DNA from: an uncultured Bacillota bacterium
Lineage (GTDB): Bacteria; Bacillota_I; Bacilli_A; RF39; UBA660
DNA length: 8,367 nucleotides
NCBI GenBank assembly: GCA_946540075.1
Contig: CAMNHZ010000037.1
Location: 1 to 8,367, forward strand
Direction: 5' to 3'
The translations under genes and the position numbers were made by a program. The notes under the pieces were generated by a model. It ran no database searches and was not told the origin of the DNA. It saw only the letters and a program-made list of their open reading frames with translations. Shown here in pieces: positions 1 to 5,846 of this stretch. How positions within the stretch are numbered: the first letter of the stretch is position 1; every line of letters begins with the position of its first letter.

Positions 1-103
1 CATATAGATTACTACTTTTTATTTGTACCATTTATACTACATTATGAATAAATCTATATGTCTTATTATTATTATAAAAATTATCCAAACAATAATATAT
101 ATC

Positions 104-138
104 AAATATGTTCAAGTTATCAATGAACATATTTTTTT
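104..138 (+). terminator. Rightward intrinsic terminator near the left edge
   Basis: An 11-bp perfect stem (104-114 pairing with 124-134) closes a 9-nt loop and is followed by a run of seven T (132-138). The T run lies on the plus-strand side only; on the minus strand the hairpin is followed by a mixed sequence. It should therefore terminate a plus-strand transcript entering from the left of the window, converging on trxA. The gene it serves is not identifiable here. Confidence 0.65.
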
Positions 139-178
139 ATATCAAAAACATTTCTTACTACAATATAAATACTTATAC

Positions 179-206
179 AAAAAAATACAAGTAATTTACT
201 TGTATT
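179..206 (-). terminator. Intrinsic terminator of the cvpA-trxA operon
   Basis: On the minus strand a 10-bp stem (197-206 pairing with 184-193) with a 3-nt loop is followed by seven T (complement of 179-185). The trxA stop codon, TAA at 196-198, lies inside the hairpin, so the terminator begins within the coding sequence. This closes the two-gene operon. Confidence 0.8.
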
Positions 207-501
207 CATTTAGCCATTCAGTTATCATATCTTTTGGCATAAATCCAATTTTCTTATCTACTTCTTTACCATCTTTAAATAAAATAACTGTTGGAACACT
301 CATTATTCCATATTTTTTAGCTAAATCCATATTATTATCGATATCAACTTTTACTATTTTTACATCGCTTCTATCTTCATTAATTTGTTCAAGAACTGGA
401 CTTAACATCTTACATGGACCACACCATGTTGCGAAAAAATCAACAACGACAAGTCCTTCACTAGTAACTTTTTCTAATTCAGATATTCCATTTATTTCCA
501 C
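196..501 (-). CDS. trxA: Thioredoxin
   Basis: A small cytoplasmic disulfide reductase that passes electrons from thioredoxin reductase to proteins such as ribonucleotide reductase and peroxidases. The 101 residues form one complete thioredoxin fold. The active site WCGPCK is at residues 26-31 (catalytic Cys27 and Cys30), the buried Asp21 precedes it, and the cis-proline motif S-V-P-T is at 68-71 (Pro70). The glycines of the C-terminal strands (Gly78, Gly86) are present. Length is normal for the family. The start is GTG at 501, with a GGGGAG ribosome binding site at 507-512 that overlaps the TAG stop of cvpA, so translation is probably coupled to the upstream gene. No dedicated promoter is visible in the 10-bp gap. 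The identification is secure. It could be one of several thioredoxin paralogues, which the window cannot resolve. Confidence 0.97.
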   Translation of the reverse strand: MEINGISELEKVTSEGLVVVDFFATWCGPCKMLSPVLEQINEDRSDVKIVKVDIDNNMDLAKKYGIMSVPTVILFKDGKEVDKKIGFMPKDMITEWLNEYK

Positions 502-511
502 ATTATCTCCC

Positions 512-1225
512 CTATCTATATTTACTTAAAACAGTATCAACTTTATCTATTTGTATCTTGTTTGTATTAACTAATTTATCAACGGCTTTTACATTAACCA
601 CTTTGTACTTAAGTAATAAATCTAATGTTTCACGATCAAAATCAGAATTATTAGAATTAGAATCAGTATATTTTTCTTTCAAACTTGCAAATTCATTTAT
701 CATTACCATAGTATTACCAATATGAGTTGATAAAAATGGTGTCCTATTTAATAATTCATTTTTCAAACGTGATTCGTTAAACTCTTTAATATTAAACATT
801 GGAATTGATAATATATATACAACAATACAAGCTACAAATACATATTGAATCATTCCAACTATCGCACCTAATATTTTTGATGGTATCCCTAAAACAATAG
901 TAAACTTTAATATTGTTTCAAATATTGAAGTAAATCTTACTAATATATGATATATAATCATTAATATTGAAAATACTATTATAAATGCTAATAACTCATA
1001 CATAAGTATATTTAATATAGTTGCCCCTTTTACAAGTGAAAATGTATTAAAGAATGGTAATACATCATATAAAATCATTGCTACTGGGTTTTTAAGCATA
1101 AATGATAGTATCATAACAATTATAAATCCAACAAAAGATACTAATTGTTTAGTAAGTCCATTTTTAAATCCAAATACGGCCCCTGATAAAATAATTAACA
1201 CTATTATTATGTCAATAATATTCAC
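512..1225 (-). CDS. cvpA: CvpA-family integral membrane protein
   Basis: An inner-membrane protein of the CvpA (colicin V production) family, whose molecular role is poorly defined. In Bacillus the homologue is YshB. The 237-residue sequence shows about four hydrophobic segments: 3-20, 28-44, 68-95 and 118-142. The family-typical G-x-x-x-G pattern lies between the first two helices (residues 15-23), and an L-G-A-I-V-G-like motif (119-124) begins the last helix. Residues from about 145 to the end are hydrophilic. They make the protein longer than the usual 160-180-residue member, so this is a CvpA core with a C-terminal soluble tail. The start is GTG at 1225, preceded by AGAAGG (1234-1239) at 8 nt spacing; the ATG further upstream is out of frame. 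It is the first gene of the cvpA-trxA operon and is divergent from rnhC. Family assignment rests on topology and motif pattern. Confidence 0.85.
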   Translation of the reverse strand: MNIIDIIIVLIILSGAVFGFKNGLTKQLVSFVGFIIVMILSFMLKNPVAMILYDVLPFFNTFSLVKGATILNILMYELLAFIIVFSILMIIYHILVRFTSIFETILKFTIVLGIPSKILGAIVGMIQYVFVACIVVYILSIPMFNIKEFNESRLKNELLNRTPFLSTHIGNTMVMINEFASLKEKYTDSNSNNSDFDRETLDLLLKYKVVNVKAVDKLVNTNKIQIDKVDTVLSKYR

Positions 1226-1248
1226 ACAATCAACCTTCTTTCATATAA

Positions 1249-1259
1249 ATTATATTATA
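1249..1259 (-). promoter_or_regulatory. Probable -10 region for cvpA-trxA
   Basis: On the minus strand two overlapping perfect TATAAT hexamers lie at 1254-1259 and 1249-1254, about 24-29 bp upstream of the cvpA GTG. No convincing -35 hexamer sits at 16-18 bp from either, so the call rests on the -10 alone in an AT-rich background. It is the only sizeable non-coding gap upstream of this operon. Confidence 0.4.
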
Positions 1260-1293
1260 AATTTGCCAAAAAATAAAGATTTTAATAACTTTT

Positions 1294-1299
1294 TATGAT
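1294..1299 (+). promoter_or_regulatory. Probable -10 element for rnhC
   Basis: TATGAT followed by AAAAT matches a sigma-A -10 and would place the transcript start near 1306, 19 nt ahead of the chosen rnhC start. No good -35 lies at the right distance; TTGCCA at 1263-1268 is 25 bp away, which is too far. If correct, the upstream in-frame ATG at 1295 lies inside the promoter and cannot be the start codon. Confidence 0.35.
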
Positions 1300-1324
1300 A
1301 AAATTAAACTATGGATGTGATAAT

Positions 1325-2278
1325 ATGGTTATAACACTAAAAGTTAGTGAAAATACAAAAAAAGAAATGGATGAGTTTTTCAATGATTATAAAAGACCAA
1401 AAACTCCTCCTTATGCAGTTTTTCAAGCAGATGATGCTGATACAGTTGTAACTCTTTATGAATCTGGTAAAGCTGTATTCCAAGGAAGAGATGCTGACTT
1501 ATCAAGTCAATTTTGGATTGAGCGAGAAAGACATAATAATCCTACTAAGAAGCTAGTAGTTACAAACAGTGAAGATAAAAATAAAAAGAAAGATAAAAAA
1601 GCAGAATATATAGACCCTAAAATATATAATTCTACTGCGATTGGTTCTGATGAAGTTGGAACTGGTGATTATTTTGGTCCTATCGTTGTATGTGCGACAT
1701 ATGTAAAAAAAGAAGATATACCTTTCTTAGAAGAATTAGGTATAAAAGATAGCAAAAAAATGACTGACGATAAAATATTGGAAGTTGTTCCTAAGTTTAT
1801 AAATAAAATTCCATATGAATGTATTATCTTATCTAATAAAGATTATAACGATAAATATTCAAAGGGATATAACATGAATAAATTAAAAGCTATTCTTCAT
1901 AACAAAGTTCTGTTTAATTTAAGACAAAAATATCCAAATTATGATTATATTATTGTCGATCAATTTGCTCAAAAATATGTATATTATAGCTATTTAAAAG
2001 AAGGAACTAACGTTGTTAGAGATATAACATTCTTAACTAAGGGTGAAGATAAATCACTAGCAGTTGCTTGTGCATCATTAATAAGTAGATATGTATTTAT
2101 AAAAGAATATAGTAAAATATGTCAAAAGGTAAATATGATTTTACCAAAAGGTGCGAGTAATCTTGTTGATGAAGCAGGTTTAAAATTAGTAAAAGAATAT
2201 GGTTTTGATATATTAAATGATATTTCAAAAGTAAATTTCAAAAATACTGAAAAAATTAAAACTATGACTGAAAATTAG
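1325..2278 (+). CDS. rnhC: Ribonuclease HIII
   Basis: An endonuclease that cuts the RNA strand of RNA-DNA hybrids (R-loops, primers) using metal ions. From the chosen start it has 317 residues. Residues 1 to about 80 are the N-terminal TBP-like substrate-binding domain that separates RNase HIII from HII. A lysine-rich linker (85-92) leads into the catalytic domain. That domain has the S-D-E-V-G-T-G-D motif with Asp109 and Glu110, Asp142 in K-D-S-K-K, Asp212 in V-D-Q-F, and Asp242 in the conserved E-D-K-S-L-A-V-A-C-A-S block. Asp109, Glu110, Asp212 and Asp242 match the DEDD set of known RNase HIII enzymes. The ATG at 1325 is preferred over the in-frame ATG at 1295, because GGATGTGAT (1313-1321) is one mismatch from the ideal ribosome binding site and the upstream ATG overlaps a -10-like element. 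The stop TAG sits inside its terminator hairpin. The gene is divergent from cvpA and convergent with the YaiI/YqxD-family gene. Confidence 0.96.
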   Translation: MVITLKVSENTKKEMDEFFNDYKRPKTPPYAVFQADDADTVVTLYESGKAVFQGRDADLSSQFWIERERHNNPTKKLVVTNSEDKNKKKDKKAEYIDPKIYNSTAIGSDEVGTGDYFGPIVVCATYVKKEDIPFLEELGIKDSKKMTDDKILEVVPKFINKIPYECIILSNKDYNDKYSKGYNMNKLKAILHNKVLFNLRQKYPNYDYIIVDQFAQKYVYYSYLKEGTNVVRDITFLTKGEDKSLAVACASLISRYVFIKEYSKICQKVNMILPKGASNLVDEAGLKLVKEYGFDILNDISKVNFKNTEKIKTMTEN

Positions 2279-2291
2279 TCATAGTTTTTTT
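2258..2291. terminator. Bidirectional terminator shared by rnhC and the addBA operon
   Basis: A perfect 12-bp stem (2258-2269 with 2277-2288) closes a 7-nt loop. Rightward, a seven-T run covers 2285-2291. Leftward, the stem is followed by TTTTAATTTTTT, also a usable U tract. It lies between convergent genes. The rnhC stop codon (TAG, 2276-2278) is at the loop/stem boundary, and the minus-strand CDS ends 7 bp away at 2296. Confidence 0.85.
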
Positions 2292-2295
2292 ATAT

Positions 2296-2733
2296 CTAAT
2301 TATGATCAATTAAGATTTTTTCAATATTAAATAGTAGTTTATTATCATCATCTTTACTTCTCTTTTTAGGATTTACTGTCTTAATTCTTTGCTTTCTATT
2401 CTTATTGTTAATATATTTCTGATATAAAAGTAAATCAATATTATCATTAGTAATACGATTACCCTTTAAATCTAATACATACGCTTCCTTACTTAAGGAA
2501 ATAACTGCAACCCCGTAATCTTGACTTATTACTAAATCCCCTTTTTCTATATCGTTTACTAGTTTCATATCAACGCTTTGATATCCAATATCACATTCGA
2601 TACTTTTTACACCATCGATATTTATATTATGAGAAATGTCGTGATAAACTATTACTTCTATATTATGATTAAGTACTAAACTAGTAATATCATTAAGTAT
2701 TGGACATGCATCACCATCTATTAATACTCTCAT
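2296..2733 (-). CDS. YaiI/YqxD (UPF0178) family protein
   Basis: A 145-residue conserved protein of unknown function, about the normal length for the UPF0178 family. The family is thought to have a PIN-like nuclease fold, though no activity is established to my knowledge. The diagnostic N-terminal motif D-G-D-A-C-P is at residues 6-11 (Asp6, Asp8, Cys10). The central motif G-D-L-V-I-S-Q-D-Y-G is at 65-74, with Asp66 and Asp72 as candidate metal ligands. The basic C-terminal N-P-K-K-R segment is followed by an acidic run and a final helix (121-142). The start is ATG at 2733, which shares one base with the addA stop (TAATG). AGAAGAGG lies at 2741-2748, 7 nt upstream, so translation is probably coupled to addA. 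It is the last gene of the addB-addA operon. The family is secure; a link to recombination is only inferred from position. Confidence 0.92.
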   Translation of the reverse strand: MRVLIDGDACPILNDITSLVLNHNIEVIVYHDISHNINIDGVKSIECDIGYQSVDMKLVNDIEKGDLVISQDYGVAVISLSKEAYVLDLKGNRITNDNIDLLLYQKYINNKNRKQRIKTVNPKKRSKDDDNKLLFNIEKILIDHN

Positions 2734-5700
2734 TAAATAACCTCTTCTAATTTTTCATCTATAATAGAATATAAATATCCATATACTTTTTTATTAGTTT
2801 TAGCCTTAATATATTCTTTATACCCATTTACTTGATTCTGATAATTAGGATCAGATATATTCTTTAGTTTATAATCAATTATATCAATATAATCATCATA
2901 TTCAATCATTAAATCGATTATTCCGTGCTGACGTTCATCATTTTTATCATATATAAATTCATATTCATGCATAATCTTTCCATTTTTTATATTATCTAAA
3001 ATTGGATGATTTAAAAACGCTTTTATCTTATCTTTTATATAATCATCATCAATGAATTCTAGGTTTGGATTCTTAAAATCAATAACTTCAAGTAAATAGT
3101 GAACTTTAGTACCTAAGTCTAAAACATCATCAGTATCACGATCAATTAATTCATGTACTTCCTTAGAAAAATGACTAGTTTTTATTTCACTATTAATAAC
3201 CTTGTTTTCTCTTATATCAATTAAAGTATCACTATCAGGTATAAGTTTATTATAGTCAAATTTACTTTTTAAAATATAATCATTACTAATATTTAAACTA
3301 TCAATATTAAGTGGCTTAATATAATTAGATAGTTTGTCTCTAACACTAGATAGAATACTTCCCAAAGAATTATAATTTAATCTATCAATATCATTTACAA
3401 TCTCACCATTAAATGTATATAAATTATCATCTAAATTACTAACAATTATCATTTTTTCCTTAGCTCTAGTCAAAGCAACATAGAAAAGTCTAATCTTCTC
3501 ACTTATATTCTCTTTTATATAATTATTCTTATATAAAATCTTTAATACCGTATCACCTATACCATCTTTATAGTAAGGTAAAATAATACCATATTTATTA
3601 TCAAATAAGAAATTACCCTTTACATCATCTAAATTAAAATTTTTATATGTCATCGCATAATAACAGATTGGAAATTCTAGTCCTTTAGATTTATGAATAG
3701 TCATTATTTTAACACTATCAGAATTAACTACAGGTGTTTTAAGTCTTATATCACTGTTTCCTTCTAAAACTTCATCTAAATAATCTATAAAATCATCAAT
3801 AGTATATCCAAGATTAGTAAGTTCAAGTGCCTTATCCTTTATATAATCTAATCTATTAATTAATTCCTTAACATTTCCTATTTTAATAAAACTATCATAG
3901 AAATGGAAAGAATCAATCATTTTATCTAACAAAGATGCGATAGTTAAAGAATTATAATCTTCATTAACTTCCTTTATCATTCTAAATAGATCAGTATCAT
4001 AATAACTATTATTAGTCACTATATCAAATATTTCTTGATCAGAACAACTGAATAAATAACTTCTTAAAACACTTACAAAAGCATGTTTAAAATCAACATC
4101 ATAAGTTTTATTATATACTCTACTAGCAAGTATATATAAATTCTTAATAATTAATATATCTTCTCTAGATTTTATAGATTCATCTTTGAACATAGCAAGT
4201 GGTATATTTAGATACATAAATATCTTTTTATATAATTCAAATAATGAAGCATCCTCTAATAGTATTACAAAATCACTATATTTACATGGTCTAATACTCT
4301 TATCAAATATCGGATATTTTTGGTTAATCTTATTCTTAATATCATTAGCAATAAAAAATGCTTCAATTTCCTCTTTCTTATAAGGAATATCTTTACTATA
4401 TTGATAATTATATATTTCTAAATTATTATTCTCATTATTCTTACCTTCATTATCATAAGTTATATTTCCAGCAAGCATCATATGATCTTTTATATAATTA
4501 GCTCCACCAATATTATCACTCATAATATGTTTAAAAATATCATTAATACCATCTAATACTTCATGTCTTGATCTAAAATTTTTAATTAAATCAATCTTTA
4601 CTCCCTTATCAGTATTAGAATATAAATCATATTTTGATTTAAAAATATATGGATTAGCATTTCTAAACATATATATAGATTGCTTTATATCCCCTACCAT
4701 ATAAACATTATTATTACTAATTAGAGATATAAACTCTTCTTGAATATCATTAGTATCTTGATATTCATCAACTAAGATTTCTTCTAAATTATTTTTTATT
4801 TCATCTTGAACAAATGGAAAATCTCTAACAATTTTAATTGCCATTAAAGCAATATCATTAAACTCATATGCATTTAACTTATTCTTATATTTTTCTATAC
4901 GATGATCAAGTTTATTTATAACATCAATAACAAATGAACATAAATCTTTAGTAAGATTAATTTCATCATATATTTCATTTTCATTTTGATAAATTAATAT
5001 TTTTTTCAATTTTTTATGTTCATCACTTATTTTTCCCTTAATACTTTTAACTACATCATCTGCATTCTTTGGTACTTTTTTTATTGAAAAATCAATACTG
5101 TCATTTATTGCTTCTAATGTATCAGATTGGTATAGTTTATTAAATGGTTGGATAAAATCAGTATAGTATTTACCATCAACTAAATAACTTAGTTCATCAG
5201 TTAAACTATGAATTAAACTAATATGATTCTTAATAATACTAAGATAATCATCAATACTATTATTAATAGCATCTTTACTATAATATGTACTTATATGTTT
5301 TTCTAAGTATTCTTTTTTATTACTCTTTAAATCTAATTTTTTATTAATTCCTAAAATTCCATCTTTTAAATTATTATCATCTTTTAAACAAAAGTCATGA
5401 ATAATTTTCAAAAATTTATCATCTTTTTCTGCATAATATTCATCAAATATATCGTCAATTATCTTCTTTTTTTCGATATCAACAATATCTGATGATATAA
5501 TTCCTACATTTGGTGAAACATTAAGTAAATAATGATACTTTCTAACTACTGATAAAGCATAACTATCAAAAGTAGTAATATAACTACTTTCTAGTAGCGC
5601 TAATTGGTCTTTCAAATCTTCATTTTCACTAATAGCTTTTCTAATTCGATCTTTCATCTCACTAGCAGCAGCTTCGGTAAAGGTTAAAATAAGTAAATTA

Positions 5701-5846
5701 TTAATACTGATACCTTTTTTTAATTTAGTTATAACTCTCTCAGTAAGAACAGCTGTTTTACCACTACCAGCTCCTGCTGATACAATTATATTAGTACCAC
5801 AAGTATTAATTGCAAGATTTTGATCTTTGGTCCAATTTCTACTCAC
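2733..5846 (-). CDS. addA: AddA helicase-nuclease subunit
   Basis: The motor subunit of AddAB, the RecBCD equivalent in Bacillota. It unwinds and degrades double-strand ends until Chi, leaving a 3' tail for RecA. From the chosen start it has 1037 residues. The superfamily 1A motifs run in order: Q-motif W-T-K-D-Q (5-9), Walker A S-A-G-A-G-S-G-K-T (23-31), Ia around 54-68, Walker B D-E-Y-Q-D-T (360-365), motif III V-G-D-I-K-Q-S (384-390), IV N-F-R-S-R (423-427), V T-I-H-K-S-K-G-L-E-F (716-725) and VI V-A-L-T-R-A-K-E-K (790-798). The C-terminal RecB-type nuclease has His916, Glu963, Asp978 in G-I-I-D, and D-Y-K at 991-993. It is shorter than the roughly 1230-residue Bacillus AddA. An alternative GTG at 5855 (three residues more) overlaps the ribosome binding site AGAAGG (5855-5860), whereas GTG at 5846 lies 8 nt after it. 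With this start it overlaps addB by 8 bp. Confidence 0.97.
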   Translation of the reverse strand: MSRNWTKDQNLAINTCGTNIIVSAGAGSGKTAVLTERVITKLKKGISINNLLILTFTEAAASEMKDRIRKAISENEDLKDQLALLESSYITTFDSYALSVVRKYHYLLNVSPNVGIISSDIVDIEKKKIIDDIFDEYYAEKDDKFLKIIHDFCLKDDNNLKDGILGINKKLDLKSNKKEYLEKHISTYYSKDAINNSIDDYLSIIKNHISLIHSLTDELSYLVDGKYYTDFIQPFNKLYQSDTLEAINDSIDFSIKKVPKNADDVVKSIKGKISDEHKKLKKILIYQNENEIYDEINLTKDLCSFVIDVINKLDHRIEKYKNKLNAYEFNDIALMAIKIVRDFPFVQDEIKNNLEEILVDEYQDTNDIQEEFISLISNNNVYMVGDIKQSIYMFRNANPYIFKSKYDLYSNTDKGVKIDLIKNFRSRHEVLDGINDIFKHIMSDNIGGANYIKDHMMLAGNITYDNEGKNNENNNLEIYNYQYSKDIPYKKEEIEAFFIANDIKNKINQKYPIFDKSIRPCKYSDFVILLEDASLFELYKKIFMYLNIPLAMFKDESIKSREDILIIKNLYILASRVYNKTYDVDFKHAFVSVLRSYLFSCSDQEIFDIVTNNSYYDTDLFRMIKEVNEDYNSLTIASLLDKMIDSFHFYDSFIKIGNVKELINRLDYIKDKALELTNLGYTIDDFIDYLDEVLEGNSDIRLKTPVVNSDSVKIMTIHKSKGLEFPICYYAMTYKNFNLDDVKGNFLFDNKYGIILPYYKDGIGDTVLKILYKNNYIKENISEKIRLFYVALTRAKEKMIIVSNLDDNLYTFNGEIVNDIDRLNYNSLGSILSSVRDKLSNYIKPLNIDSLNISNDYILKSKFDYNKLIPDSDTLIDIRENKVINSEIKTSHFSKEVHELIDRDTDDVLDLGTKVHYLLEVIDFKNPNLEFIDDDYIKDKIKAFLNHPILDNIKNGKIMHEYEFIYDKNDERQHGIIDLMIEYDDYIDIIDYKLKNISDPNYQNQVNGYKEYIKAKTNKKVYGYLYSIIDEKLEEVI

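Noticed and set aside
23..529. Plus-strand 168-codon open frame
   Set aside because: It runs antisense through all of trxA, has no ribosome binding site and no recognisable domain. It is a shadow of the thioredoxin gene in AT-rich DNA.
1295..1324. Upstream ATG giving RNase HIII ten extra residues
   Set aside because: It lies within a -10-like element and has no ribosome binding site, while ATG 1325 has a nearly ideal one and matches the usual N-terminus of the family.
4186..4383. Plus-strand 65-codon frame inside addA
   Set aside because: It is antisense to a conserved gene, with no initiation signal and no family resemblance.
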